26,693 nt of DNA, from NCBI GenBank assembly GCA_964600285.1, contig CAZRIZ010000011.1:1-26693 (forward strand). Reading direction: 5' to 3'. Under the pieces are notes generated by a model. It was not told the DNA's origin. It made no database searches and saw only the letters and a program-made list of their open reading frames with translations. Position numbers and translations under genes: made by a program. The stretch's first letter is position 1, and every line of letters begins with the position of its first letter. The DNA is from CAZRIZ01 sp964600285. GTDB lineage: Bacteria > Patescibacteriota > Saccharimonadia > Saccharimonadales > Saccharimonadaceae. This document shows, piece by piece, positions 16,378-26,277 of the stretch.

Positions 16378-18240
16378 TTATTCAGAAGTTTCAGGGCTAA
16401 AAGGCCATCCCGGGTTCTGAACTAAATTTGGATTTGCGAATAATTGTGATTCAGGTATAGGCATACGATACATTTTGGTGTCCATACCCCTATTTTCAGT
16501 GTTAACTATCTGATAACGTACAACTTTTTTACCATTTTCTACATACCAAACCGGTATTTGTGCTTCAATTCTATTTAACTCTTCTACAGGCACCTTCCAT
16601 CTTCTTACATCCCAAAAACGAAACTCTTCATAAGCAAACTCCACTCTTCTTTCCCTTCTTAGTTTAACTCTAAATTGTTCTTTTGTCAAACCTGATTGTA
16701 TAGCGGGCATTCCTATTTTTCCGGGAGGATAGTTGGTGAAAGTTGTAGCATCAGGATATTTGGCTCTGGTTCGCACTTTATTGATTGCCCACAATGCAGT
16801 CATTCCATTTCCGAGACCATCAACCTCCGGTCCGAAGGCTTCATTCATTGCTTCTGCATAGTTTAAAAATATTTCTGCGAAACGCAAATAAGGAAAATTG
16901 GCTTCAGCACCAGCACCTTGATAATAAAATCTGTTATCCCAATTAATCTTCAAATGTGTGTCTGCAAATTTTATAGAGTATACATAAGTATCCATCGGGC
17001 CTTGATAGGGGTCATTATATGCACCTTTAGATGCTACTCCATCACCTGAAATACCGAACTCGGCAACTTGATCCAGAATCGTAGCACTATTAAATAAGCA
17101 GTCTCTGTAAAATCTCGGGTCTCTATTTATATATGGATTTTGGGGGTCATAGCTTGAACTTGGATCTTCAATATCAAAAGCGATTCCATCTTTAATGATT
17201 TCATATTGCTTAATCATATTGTAAGTTACCTGATTTATGCCACCGTTATTAAATGATTTAGTGTAAAACTTAGGTGGAAAACTCAATCCTGTTACATAGC
17301 TTTGAGCCCTTTGCATTCTGGCAAAAATAAATTCACTATTAACTCTTGTCAAAAAAAGTTTTTCTATTGGAAGTAAGTTATATAAACCCTCCATCTTTAA
17401 GACAACAGCTGCTGCTTCTGCTGCTTTTGTCCATTTTTGGATATCATACTGTCCTCGGAATGGAGTGTTTCCTTCAGGTTTCTGAGGATTGTTCCACAGC
17501 GGACTTGAAGCAAAAAGTAACATTCTGGATTTTAGCGCTAAAGCAGCTCCTTTAGTCACTCGTCCATAATCAGCTCCACTCCATTTTTCGGGTAACTCAG
17601 TTGCAGCATTATCACATAATTCACAAATAAAATTAATTGTTTCATCGTAAGTAGCCCTGGATTGCAATAATTCTTGATTTGATGATGACAAGTCATTAGT
17701 AGCTTTAGTAATAATAGGTACACCACCAAATTCTTTGGCAAGCTCTGCATAGTTCCATGCCAGCAGGAAAGTTGCTTCAGCCTTTCTTAATGCTCTTCTT
17801 GCAGCATCGAAGTCTAATTGAGGATCGTCCGGCACGTTATCAATGTTATGGATAAACATATTACAGTCTCTAATAGACGACCAATACATATCCCAGTCCT
17901 GATTTGAAAAATTACCGCTACTCGCACTCCATGCTCCCAAAACAAAAGATGGAGATGCACCCCATTGGGCTTCAGCGTGTCCATCATCGCTTACTGCATC
18001 CAGATACACATCTGGTGACCTCCAACGGGTACCAGAAGCTGAATTTGGAAGTACAGGCAGTAGTTGATCATAGATATCCAAAAGTATCTGTTCTGCGTAT
18101 TTAGCTTGCTTAAAAGCATCTACACCATTAATACCAGTAGAGATATCCGGATCAAGTAAAGAAGAACTATCTCTACAAGATTCAAAGGTCATTAATGTGA
18201 TTACTATCAAAAATAGAATATATAGAGCCTGTTTTTTCAT
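16378..18240 (-). CDS. SusD-like outer-membrane glycan-binding lipoprotein (second pair)
   Basis: 620 residues. The lipoprotein signal ends FESC (Cys22). The SusD/RagB layout is clear. The N-terminal helical region has YWSSIRDCNMFIHNID, RKAEATFLLAWNYAELAKEF with GGVPII, and GRVTKGAALALKSRMLLFAS. Residues near the C-terminus read LRFAEIFLNYAEAMNEAFGP, INKVRTRA, RVKLRRERRVEFAYEEFRFWDVRRWK and YRMPIPESQL, ending NPGWPF. SusD proteins cap the SusC barrel and capture oligosaccharides at the cell surface. It starts 6 bases after the susC2 stop, as expected for a matched pair. At 620 residues it is longer than the usual 500-580, with the extra length before the C-terminal helices. Confidence 0.95.
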   Translation of the reverse strand: MKKQALYILFLIVITLMTFESCRDSSSLLDPDISTGINGVDAFKQAKYAEQILLDIYDQLLPVLPNSASGTRWRSPDVYLDAVSDDGHAEAQWGASPSFVLGAWSASSGNFSNQDWDMYWSSIRDCNMFIHNIDNVPDDPQLDFDAARRALRKAEATFLLAWNYAELAKEFGGVPIITKATNDLSSSNQELLQSRATYDETINFICELCDNAATELPEKWSGADYGRVTKGAALALKSRMLLFASSPLWNNPQKPEGNTPFRGQYDIQKWTKAAEAAAVVLKMEGLYNLLPIEKLFLTRVNSEFIFARMQRAQSYVTGLSFPPKFYTKSFNNGGINQVTYNMIKQYEIIKDGIAFDIEDPSSSYDPQNPYINRDPRFYRDCLFNSATILDQVAEFGISGDGVASKGAYNDPYQGPMDTYVYSIKFADTHLKINWDNRFYYQGAGAEANFPYLRFAEIFLNYAEAMNEAFGPEVDGLGNGMTALWAINKVRTRAKYPDATTFTNYPPGKIGMPAIQSGLTKEQFRVKLRRERRVEFAYEEFRFWDVRRWKVPVEELNRIEAQIPVWYVENGKKVVRYQIVNTENRGMDTKMYRMPIPESQLFANPNLVQNPGWPFSPETSE

Positions 18241-18246
18241 ACACTA

Positions 18247-21200
18247 CTAAAATGTTATATTTATTCCCGTTGAATAATATTTAGTCTGAGGAAAATAAGC
18301 TCCACTAGATCCGGAATAATACTCAGGGTCAATAGGTTTATAATGATTAAAAGTTAAAATATTAGAACCGTTAATGTAAATCTTAAGATTTGAGATTCCG
18401 ATTGATTTCAGGAACGTATTAGTAAATAAATAACCTATTTCTACACTCTTGAGCCTTAAGTATTCAGAATCAATAAGCTTAAAAGTTGAATTTTCACGAG
18501 TAGACTGCGAGCCTCCACTATTATTTAGTGACGGATAAGTAGCAGTTGCTCTGGTATCAAGTCCCCGATCCGGATCATAAACCCATCTGCCTAAATGTAT
18601 TGGCTGTACATTCGGAGAGAACTCATTCATTAGAATATTTCCATAAGTTGAGCTCACATGGGTTGCACCTTGAAAGAATATTTGTGTATAAAGTCCTTTA
18701 TAGTCAAAACCTAAATTTAATCCGAAGATAATTTCAGGAATAGAAGGATAACCTATTACACCCTTGTCATAATCGTCTATTTTACCATCTCCATTCAGAT
18801 CAGCAAACATTAGGTCACCCGGCAGTATGGGATAGGTTGGTTTAGGTATATCCGGATTTGCTAAATCTGGATAATCATAGAATTTACCGGTCCAGGTATA
18901 GCCGAAAATCGAACCTATAGGATGACCTTTTTGCATTTGATAGTCGTATGGTTTTTCAACTTCTGCAACATAATCAATCGTGTTTTGTGCAAATGTATAA
19001 TTAACTCCGACAGAGTAATTCAAATCATTGATGCTGTTTTTGTAGTTCAATGTAACTTCATAACCTTTATTAGTTACTCTTCCTTCATTTTGTGCAGGTA
19101 AGAGATCTCTTAAAAGTCCGGTTTGAGTTGGTATATCTTCTCTAACGACTAAGATATTATCTCTTTTTTCAGCAAAAAAGTCTACAGCACCGGATAATTT
19201 GTTCTTAAATAACACAAAATCAAGTCCGACATTACTCTTTTTTGCAATTTCCCAGGTAACATTATCATTACCTAAAGAACCTTCCCTTATCCCTTTACCC
19301 AATGATTGAGGATCTTCTCCCAGTTGATAAATTCCTGGATATTGTGTGTAAGCTCCCCACCGTGAATTCATTTCATTGTATTTGTATTCATACAGGAATC
19401 TAAAACCGGCTATTTTGTCATTCCCCGCCGTACCATAAGAGCCTCTTATTTTTAAGAATTCTATAAACTTAAGGCTTTTCATAAATTTTTCTTCTGAGAT
19501 TACCCAGCCGATCGATGCAGCCGGTAGGAAAGCATAGCGATTCCCTGCCTTAAATTGGTCAGAACCATTATATCCAATATTAATTTCAGCTAGATATTTA
19601 TCGTTGTAAGCATACGTAGCTCTACCAGACACACCCTGATAATTTATAGGCAAGTTATAAGCTAATGCACTTTGATTCTGAATATAAATAACCATAGCTC
19701 CAAGTCTGTGCACATCATTTATCATTGAGTTGTAGTTTAGTGCAAATTCAAAATGATTTCTATTGGCAGGAGACAAAGTGGTATTCACGTATTTTGGAGT
19801 AGTTGCTGATTGAGCAAGCTTATAAACTTCGCTGTCAACACTATAATTCCAATATGCGGGACTAACATCGTAGTTCAGTCTTGATCCGGAATTAAACACT
19901 CCACCATACATTCCTCTAAGAGAAAGACCTTTCAATACAAAATCTAATTTTTGATCTAATGTTATGTTGGTCTGGAATGAATTAATATTTCTTTGAACAT
20001 ATCCTCCGGAGTAAAGAGAGCCATAAACATTGCTTTTAGACGGAGGTAACCCGATATTAAGTGTTCCATTAGGATTAAATACCGGGAACTCGTGTACAGT
20101 AAGGTTAGCTATATCCCACCAATAAGAACCCACATATCTTTGTCCTGAACTATCGTCATGATTTGGGTCATTCTTTGCCTCAGTGGTTGCATTTAAACTT
20201 ATGCTTAATCTGGTATTTTTGGAAATATCAAAGTCGAAATTGGTTCTTAAATTATATCTTTTGTAATAAGCATTTGTAGAGTAAGTTCCTAAATCCCGTC
20301 CTTTAAAAGGCCCCCCTGCATAAAGATATTCTCCTGAAATAAAGTACTTTACTTTTTCGGTTCCACCAGATAAATTAAAATTAGACTGGTTTTCAATAAA
20401 ATTATCTTTCACCAATAAATCTCTCCAATCAACGTCCGGATGTCCATAGGGATCATCACCTAATTTCCAGTGTTCCAAATCCTCCTGAGTATATCTTTCT
20501 CTAATACCCATATTCCGGGATGCTTCATTATGGAGATAAGCATAATCATATGCTCCTAAAAATGTAGGAAAACTAAGTGGTTTGTGCTTTCTTACCTCAG
20601 TTTTCACAAATACTTTTGGTTTACCTAACTGCCCTCTCTTGGTTGTAATCAAGATTACACCGTTTGCTCCCCTTACACCGTATACTGCGGTAGCAGATGC
20701 ATCTTTCAAAATGCTCATTTGAGAAATATCCTCAGCGTTAATATTCGAAAATGTAGATTCAATTCCATCAACTAATATTAAAGGAGCTGCAGAGTTGGTT
20801 GTGGCTTTACCACGGATAAATATTTGCGCATCTGCCAATGAACCATCAGAACTATAACGAGTAGAACCACCACCTATATTGCCATCACTTAGTCGAACTA
20901 TAGCACCTGTTATTCTACCTGCAATTGCATTCGTTAAATTTGCAGGAGCGGCTATTTTTAATTGCTCATTATTAATTTCAGAGATGGCGCCTACAACACT
21001 TGCTTTCTTTTGTTGCCCATAGCCAACAACAACAACCTCATCTAAAGAACTCGTTGATTCCTTTAAAATAACGCTTAAAGTTGTCTGACCTTTTTTTAAT
21101 TTTAATATTTGCTGTTCAAATCCAATAGAATTAAATATCAGAACAGTTTCAGGAGTTGAAACCACAATATTAAAATGACCGTCAATATTCGTCGAAGTCC

Positions 21201-21342
21201 CGTTTTTCGTTCCTTGTTCAAAGATTGTAACACCTGGTATTGTTTGATTATTTTCATCAAACACAGTACCGCTTACCGGGTATTGAGCAATTATACCGAG
21301 TATTATCAATTCGTAAAAAAATAAAAAAGCTAGCCTTTTCAT
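18247..21342 (-). CDS. SusC-like TonB-dependent outer-membrane transporter (second pair)
   Basis: 1031 residues from the ATG at 21342; the frame opens five codons earlier only with a TTG. A signal peptide (1-20) is followed by a carboxypeptidase-regulatory-like beta-sandwich (VSGTVFDENNQTIPGVTIFE). A canonical TonB box LDEVVVVGYG follows, then the plug (QIFIRGKAT, LILVDGIES, MSILKDASATAVYGVRGANG, VILITTKRG). The barrel contains the usual DLNGDGKIDDYDKGVIG turn and ends in INITF with a terminal Phe. It imports oligosaccharides into the periplasm with energy from TonB-ExbBD. The ATG lies 5 bases after the susD1 stop and the susD2 ATG 6 bases after its stop, so translation is probably coupled along the four genes. 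Confidence 0.95.
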   Translation of the reverse strand: MKRLAFLFFYELIILGIIAQYPVSGTVFDENNQTIPGVTIFEQGTKNGTSTNIDGHFNIVVSTPETVLIFNSIGFEQQILKLKKGQTTLSVILKESTSSLDEVVVVGYGQQKKASVVGAISEINNEQLKIAAPANLTNAIAGRITGAIVRLSDGNIGGGSTRYSSDGSLADAQIFIRGKATTNSAAPLILVDGIESTFSNINAEDISQMSILKDASATAVYGVRGANGVILITTKRGQLGKPKVFVKTEVRKHKPLSFPTFLGAYDYAYLHNEASRNMGIRERYTQEDLEHWKLGDDPYGHPDVDWRDLLVKDNFIENQSNFNLSGGTEKVKYFISGEYLYAGGPFKGRDLGTYSTNAYYKRYNLRTNFDFDISKNTRLSISLNATTEAKNDPNHDDSSGQRYVGSYWWDIANLTVHEFPVFNPNGTLNIGLPPSKSNVYGSLYSGGYVQRNINSFQTNITLDQKLDFVLKGLSLRGMYGGVFNSGSRLNYDVSPAYWNYSVDSEVYKLAQSATTPKYVNTTLSPANRNHFEFALNYNSMINDVHRLGAMVIYIQNQSALAYNLPINYQGVSGRATYAYNDKYLAEINIGYNGSDQFKAGNRYAFLPAASIGWVISEEKFMKSLKFIEFLKIRGSYGTAGNDKIAGFRFLYEYKYNEMNSRWGAYTQYPGIYQLGEDPQSLGKGIREGSLGNDNVTWEIAKKSNVGLDFVLFKNKLSGAVDFFAEKRDNILVVREDIPTQTGLLRDLLPAQNEGRVTNKGYEVTLNYKNSINDLNYSVGVNYTFAQNTIDYVAEVEKPYDYQMQKGHPIGSIFGYTWTGKFYDYPDLANPDIPKPTYPILPGDLMFADLNGDGKIDDYDKGVIGYPSIPEIIFGLNLGFDYKGLYTQIFFQGATHVSSTYGNILMNEFSPNVQPIHLGRWVYDPDRGLDTRATATYPSLNNSGGSQSTRENSTFKLIDSEYLRLKSVEIGYLFTNTFLKSIGISNLKIYINGSNILTFNHYKPIDPEYYSGSSGAYFPQTKYYSTGINITF

Positions 21343-21347
21343 AATCG

Positions 21348-23048
21348 TTAATTCCAACCTGTATTTTGAACTAATGCACCGTTTCTATTAATTTCTGAAA
21401 GTGGGAAAGGATAGTAGTACATTTTATCTTCGAAAACTCTTTTTTCTGCTTCAATTCTTGAGTAATTGAAAGTACCATTTCCGTTGTCAATAATTTTTAA
21501 TCCAAATGCGGGGTTATTTAAGACTTCCTTAGCTTTATTCCAGCGTTTCAAATCAAACATTCTATGTTCTTCAAAAGCTAATTCAATTTTTCTCTCCTTA
21601 TAAATCGCATTTCTCATTTCATCTTTATTATTCAAAGAAACAGTTCCCAGCAAATCGGTGTTTCCGGTTAATCCTGCTCTTGTTCTGATTAAATTCACAG
21701 CCCCACGAGCTGTTAATCCATATGACAAAGGATCAGCGTCCGGTCCGTAAGCTTCATTCATGGCTTCTGCATAATTTAATAGTACTTCAGCGTATCTGAA
21801 TAAGATAAAACTATGATTTACAGAAGCAGTAGTTCCCCACCATCTGGAATTGTTATTCATAAATTTCCTTAAATAGAAACCGGTTCTGGTGGCATAAATC
21901 CCGGACAGATCGTCTCCGTTCTCAGCGGTATTGACTACATACCCATTGATATATTTTACAGTATTATACAATATATCTTCATAAAATCTCGGATCTCTGT
22001 TAATAAATGGCTGTTTACTCATCTCCGCGTTATTCCAGTCGAAGTCAGTTCCATTTATCATTTCATATGAGTCTACTAAATTTAATGTCGGGCAATTACC
22101 ACCTCTCCCGCTTTGCAGACCCACAGGAGCATTAAGATATTCTAATGTGTAACTAGTAGCACTAAGCTTATTGAATATTATTTCGTTGTCTTGAATTGAG
22201 CTGAACACTAAATTCCTTTTCGGATTTAACTTATAAACTTGTCTTTGCGATTCATCTTTCAGATTTATTATCGCTGATGCAGATTCAGCTGCTTTAATCC
22301 ATTTATTAGTGTCATATTTACCATTCATTGGACTATCTTCATTCTTTGTCGGATCGTTATAAAGTGGACTTGCCAAATACAACAACAATCTTGACTTGAT
22401 AGCCATCGCTGCACCTTTCGTAGCTCTTCCAAGATCTGCATTACTTACAGTTACAGGTAAACTGGCAATAGCACTATCACAAAGTGAGGTAATATATTCA
22501 GCTGAATTATCAATCGTTGCCCTGGGAATTTCAATTTTTGAACTGTTCGTAATCTCCTTTAACACAATCGGATAACCCCCGAATCTCATAAAAATTTGAA
22601 AATTAAACAAAGCTCTTAAGAAATAGATTTGCCCCATATTTTTGTCTTTTCCTTTTTCAGACATCACTTCACTTATAATATTTGGATGAATCTGATTTTG
22701 ATAAACAAATGTAGCTCTTATGCCATCATATGCATTTTTCAATGGATTGTCAGGCAAGTAAGTAGGTCCCCATGAACCTGTTGCCCATTTTGAAACCATT
22801 GTTCCTGTCGGAGAGTAAACAGATTCGTCAGTTGCAGAAGATACAAAAGCACTGCCTCCAATCCTCCCGAAACCATTTGGTACGTATGTATATATGTTAT
22901 TGATGAACTGGACTATTCTGGTTGAGTCAGTGTATATTGTACTAACATCTCCAAAATCCAAGGGGATACTATTAATGCTTTCTTCTTCGCAGGATGTCAG
23001 AAGAAATCCAAAAGAAAATATCACAAGAAATAAACGTCGTATCTTCAT
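21348..23048 (-). CDS. SusD-like outer-membrane glycan-binding lipoprotein (first pair)
   Basis: 566 residues. The lipoprotein signal ends LLTSC (Cys20) and is followed by EEES, typical of surface lipoproteins. SusD/RagB hallmarks are present: GQIYFLRALFNFQIFMRFGG with YPIVL, LGRATKGAAMAIKSRLLLYLASPLYND, FILFRYAEVLLNYAEAMNEAYGPDADPL, LIRTRAGL, ERKIELAFEEHRMFDLKRW and YYPFPLSEINRNGALVQNTGWN at the very C-terminus. It should form the lid of the SusC1 barrel. It begins 4 bases after the susC1 stop. It is shorter and clearly different in sequence from the second SusD, so the two pairs probably take up different fragments of one glycan or differ in size preference. Confidence 0.95.
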   Translation of the reverse strand: MKIRRLFLVIFSFGFLLTSCEEESINSIPLDFGDVSTIYTDSTRIVQFINNIYTYVPNGFGRIGGSAFVSSATDESVYSPTGTMVSKWATGSWGPTYLPDNPLKNAYDGIRATFVYQNQIHPNIISEVMSEKGKDKNMGQIYFLRALFNFQIFMRFGGYPIVLKEITNSSKIEIPRATIDNSAEYITSLCDSAIASLPVTVSNADLGRATKGAAMAIKSRLLLYLASPLYNDPTKNEDSPMNGKYDTNKWIKAAESASAIINLKDESQRQVYKLNPKRNLVFSSIQDNEIIFNKLSATSYTLEYLNAPVGLQSGRGGNCPTLNLVDSYEMINGTDFDWNNAEMSKQPFINRDPRFYEDILYNTVKYINGYVVNTAENGDDLSGIYATRTGFYLRKFMNNNSRWWGTTASVNHSFILFRYAEVLLNYAEAMNEAYGPDADPLSYGLTARGAVNLIRTRAGLTGNTDLLGTVSLNNKDEMRNAIYKERKIELAFEEHRMFDLKRWNKAKEVLNNPAFGLKIIDNGNGTFNYSRIEAEKRVFEDKMYYYPFPLSEINRNGALVQNTGWN

Positions 23049-23052
23049 AGTA

Positions 23053-26046
23053 TTAGAAGCTAATATTTAAACCACAAGTAAACGATTTCACATTAGGATA
23101 GCGCAATGCTTCATCTTCACCTTCCGGGTCTTTAAATTGGATATTATCCCAGCTATATAAATTTGTGCCCATTAAAAATAATCGAATTTTCGTTGCACTA
23201 AGTTTCTTCGAAAAAGAGACAGGAAGTGTGTAACCCAATTCGATATTCTCTAGCCTTAAAAAAGAATTGTCGGCAATCCAAAATGAATTAGTCTGGGTAT
23301 TATTTGTATTTGTCAATGATAATCTGGGGTATTCTGCATTCTGCCCAGAACCGGGAGTCCAACGATTTAGTGCTGAAGCTGTTATATTACCTGTTTTGTT
23401 ATGAAATGCCCAATAGGCATAGCCTGAATTGTAAGTCGAAGAGTTTCCGGTTCCTTGAAATAGCATACTAAAATCAAGCCCGCTTAAGGCAAACCCTAAA
23501 TTCAATCCATAAAATACTTCCGGAAACTTAGCTTTTCCAATGACGGTTCTATCGTTTTCATCTATTATTCCGTCATTATTTAAATCTTTATACTTTAAAT
23601 CACCGGGCTGAACATCGCCTAACAAAGACTGGTTAGGTAATTTTTCAAAATCATCATCTTCAGTAAAAAATCTGTCAAAAACATATCCAAAACGAGTTCC
23701 ATAGGGATTTCCTGTTTCTTCCATCCACGGAAACTGACGAACTTCTTCGTTTTTATAATCAATAATATTCCGTGTAAACGAGTAATTCAGTTTTACAAAA
23801 TAATTGAACTTTTTAATATTGTCTTGCCATCCCAAATCTAATTCATATCCACTGTTACGCATTCTACCTTCAGGGACCCAAATGTCAGCACCATACATTA
23901 CAGAAACTGCATTGGCTATTAATATATCTTTGTTTTCTTCACTAAAAACATCTACTGTACCGGTCAATCTGTTTTTTAGAAAAGCGAAATCAACACCGAT
24001 ATTTGCTTTATCTGCTTTTTCCCAGGTAAGTCTGTCGTTTGCAACCCGCGATTGATACATTCCGGTTGACTGCACCAGTGACGTACCAAAATATGCTCCG
24101 GAACCAACAGAAAAGTTAGACAAATATCCATAATAAGTAGCCCATGCTGTTCCAATTCCATTCCCAGTTCTTCCTAAAGATCCTCTCAGCTTAAGCAAGT
24201 TAACATTCTCATTGTTTTTAAGAAAAGATTCATTAGATATAATCCATCCAAAGGATAATGCAGAAAATAAGCCGTATCTATTTTCGGGAGGATAATAGTT
24301 ACTGCCTTCATAAGAAGCAGCCAAGTCAAATATATATTTTTCGTTAAAATGATAGGAAAGCTTTGTTTTAAATCCTTGAAATATCTGGCCAATTGAAGAA
24401 TACAAATGTTGTTTTAATTGTTGTCTTTGGGCCATTAAAGAAAGATCTATTCTGTGCTTATCTATATCTTTCTTATAATTAATTCCAACTAAATGATTAT
24501 AGTTTCTGGATATGGACTGGTAACCACCCGAACTCGAAATTGGACTATCATCTCCCCTTTTATACCAGATTGTAGCACTTGGATTCAAAATATAAGAAGC
24601 AAAATTTTTAGTCCGGTAAGTTACGTAATCATTTGAGCTGTTAATTCCAAAGAAGCCAAAAAGAGACATACCTTTTACTAATTGTGTCAGATCATATTTG
24701 AAATCTACTGTTGTTGAAATAAAATTATTTTCGAAAATTGAATATCCACTGTAATTGAGTAATCCATAGGGGTTTGAACCATTGTACCATCCTCCAAGCA
24801 AGTTGTTATATGTAATGGGTTGAAACGCATTATTCGGAGTTGAGTATAGTGATGTTAATAGTTTTTCATCGAAATTCGATGCATAACTGCCTGGTGTGTT
24901 TCTTGTATCTTTTTTAGCTTTTATGTCTGCATTCACTGTAAAGTTTTTATTAACTTTTAGCTCTATATTACCGTGAACATTAAATACACTTAATGACGTG
25001 TTTGTATTATAAGTATTTATTTGATTTTCTACATTAAAAATTCCGGAGTTATTTACATATCCTAAAGACACATAGTATCTTGATATTCCCGAACTCCCGG
25101 ATAAATTGAAATTGTATCTATTTTGAAAAGTATTATTATTGATGAATAAAGAATTCCAGTCGACGTTTGGATAGGCATAAGGTGATTTTCCCGATTCATA
25201 TCCCTGAATATCATGTATGGAATATAAAGGCATTGCATTAGGATTGTCGTTTAATACTGCTTCATTATATAGAACTGCATACTGATATGAATTTAAGAAC
25301 TTCGGAAGACGATCAGGTTGCTGAATTGTTAACGATGCATTGAAATTTATATTCAACTTACCCTCTTCACCTCTTTTCGTAGTTATCAATACAACACCGT
25401 TTGTTGAATTTAACCCATAAAGTACAGTAGCAGCAGCATCTTTAAGAATAGTTATACTTTCAATGTCGTAAGGGTCCAACATTCTAATGTCAGTCCGATG
25501 TCCATCTACCAACACAATACTACCGGGGTGATTACCAAAAGTATGTTGACCTCTAATTTTCATAATACTTTCTTCATTCCCCGGCAAACCGCTCAATTGT
25601 ATAATACCTAAACCTGATACTCTGCCAGACAGAGTGTTTAACGTTTCGGTACTAGGTGTGTTTTCGAAGGAACTCCCATCAATAAATGAAACAGAAGAAG
25701 TAATGAATTTTGCGTTCTTTTTTTCATGAAGCAAAGGAATGGCTTTATCTGCATTCGACAAATGCATAAACACAGTTATATCCTTTCTGCTATTAATCTT
25801 TGCTTTACTTGACAAATAACCCTCCTTCTTTATTTCAATATCCCCAATTGCCGAATCTATATAAAAGCAACCAAACTTATCTGTTTCCGCAATCAAATCA
25901 GAATTTAAGAAAACTTGAGCTGATTCAATAGATTTTTTAGAATTTAAATCTAAAACCCTTATTTTTTGTGAAAGCAACTTGTTTCCTGAAAAGTAAATTG
26001 CCATTATACACAAAAATATTTTTAAAATAGTTGCCTTTTTTTTCAT
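23053..26046 (-). CDS. SusC-like TonB-dependent outer-membrane transporter (first pair), atypical TonB-box region
   Basis: 997 residues from the ATG at 26046, which starts a normal signal peptide (MKKKATILKIFL ... LLSQ). The frame opens 15 codons earlier only at a TTG. A short, divergent carboxypeptidase-regulatory-like domain follows (KKSIESAQVFLNSD). The plug has MKIRGQHTF, IVLVDGHRTD, ITILKDAAATVLYGLNSTNG and VVLITTKRGEEG. The barrel has KDLNNDGIIDENDRTVIG and ends in GLNISF. Where SusC2 has LDEVVVVGYG, this protein reads AIPLLHEKKNAKF, so its TonB contact is unusual. First gene of the PUL operon; a -7 box lies about 220 bases upstream. It should import glycan fragments together with the SusD encoded 4 bases downstream. 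Confidence 0.94.
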   Translation of the reverse strand: MKKKATILKIFLCIMAIYFSGNKLLSQKIRVLDLNSKKSIESAQVFLNSDLIAETDKFGCFYIDSAIGDIEIKKEGYLSSKAKINSRKDITVFMHLSNADKAIPLLHEKKNAKFITSSVSFIDGSSFENTPSTETLNTLSGRVSGLGIIQLSGLPGNEESIMKIRGQHTFGNHPGSIVLVDGHRTDIRMLDPYDIESITILKDAAATVLYGLNSTNGVVLITTKRGEEGKLNINFNASLTIQQPDRLPKFLNSYQYAVLYNEAVLNDNPNAMPLYSIHDIQGYESGKSPYAYPNVDWNSLFINNNTFQNRYNFNLSGSSGISRYYVSLGYVNNSGIFNVENQINTYNTNTSLSVFNVHGNIELKVNKNFTVNADIKAKKDTRNTPGSYASNFDEKLLTSLYSTPNNAFQPITYNNLLGGWYNGSNPYGLLNYSGYSIFENNFISTTVDFKYDLTQLVKGMSLFGFFGINSSNDYVTYRTKNFASYILNPSATIWYKRGDDSPISSSGGYQSISRNYNHLVGINYKKDIDKHRIDLSLMAQRQQLKQHLYSSIGQIFQGFKTKLSYHFNEKYIFDLAASYEGSNYYPPENRYGLFSALSFGWIISNESFLKNNENVNLLKLRGSLGRTGNGIGTAWATYYGYLSNFSVGSGAYFGTSLVQSTGMYQSRVANDRLTWEKADKANIGVDFAFLKNRLTGTVDVFSEENKDILIANAVSVMYGADIWVPEGRMRNSGYELDLGWQDNIKKFNYFVKLNYSFTRNIIDYKNEEVRQFPWMEETGNPYGTRFGYVFDRFFTEDDDFEKLPNQSLLGDVQPGDLKYKDLNNDGIIDENDRTVIGKAKFPEVFYGLNLGFALSGLDFSMLFQGTGNSSTYNSGYAYWAFHNKTGNITASALNRWTPGSGQNAEYPRLSLTNTNNTQTNSFWIADNSFLRLENIELGYTLPVSFSKKLSATKIRLFLMGTNLYSWDNIQFKDPEGEDEALRYPNVKSFTCGLNISF

Positions 26047-26265
26047 CAATTTTTTCTTAACAAGGAATAAAACGTATCTTAAATTTAACAAGAATGTAAA
26101 AGAAAGCTAATAACGAAGACATTAAATCCACAAAAGCGTACACGGAAGACCTTAATGAATTTAATTCACACAAAGTAGATCAAAAGAAAAATAATAAAAC
26201 TTTATAATAATTTTAATAATGGAATAATGAGTAATAATTTTGTGTAAATGTTCTTATTTGAAATA

Positions 26266-26273
26266 CAAAGATA
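26266..26273 (-). promoter_or_regulatory. Bacteroidota-type -7 box (TATCTTTG) upstream of the susC1 operon
   Basis: The minus strand reads TATCTTTG, an exact TAnnTTTG match lying just past the stop codon of the esterase gene upstream. The nearest TTTG (26287-26290) is only 13 bases away, too near for a normal -33 element, so a weak -33 or an activator would be needed. The predicted leader is roughly 210 bases, room enough for post-transcriptional control. Confidence 0.4.
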
Positions 26274-26277
26274 ACAT

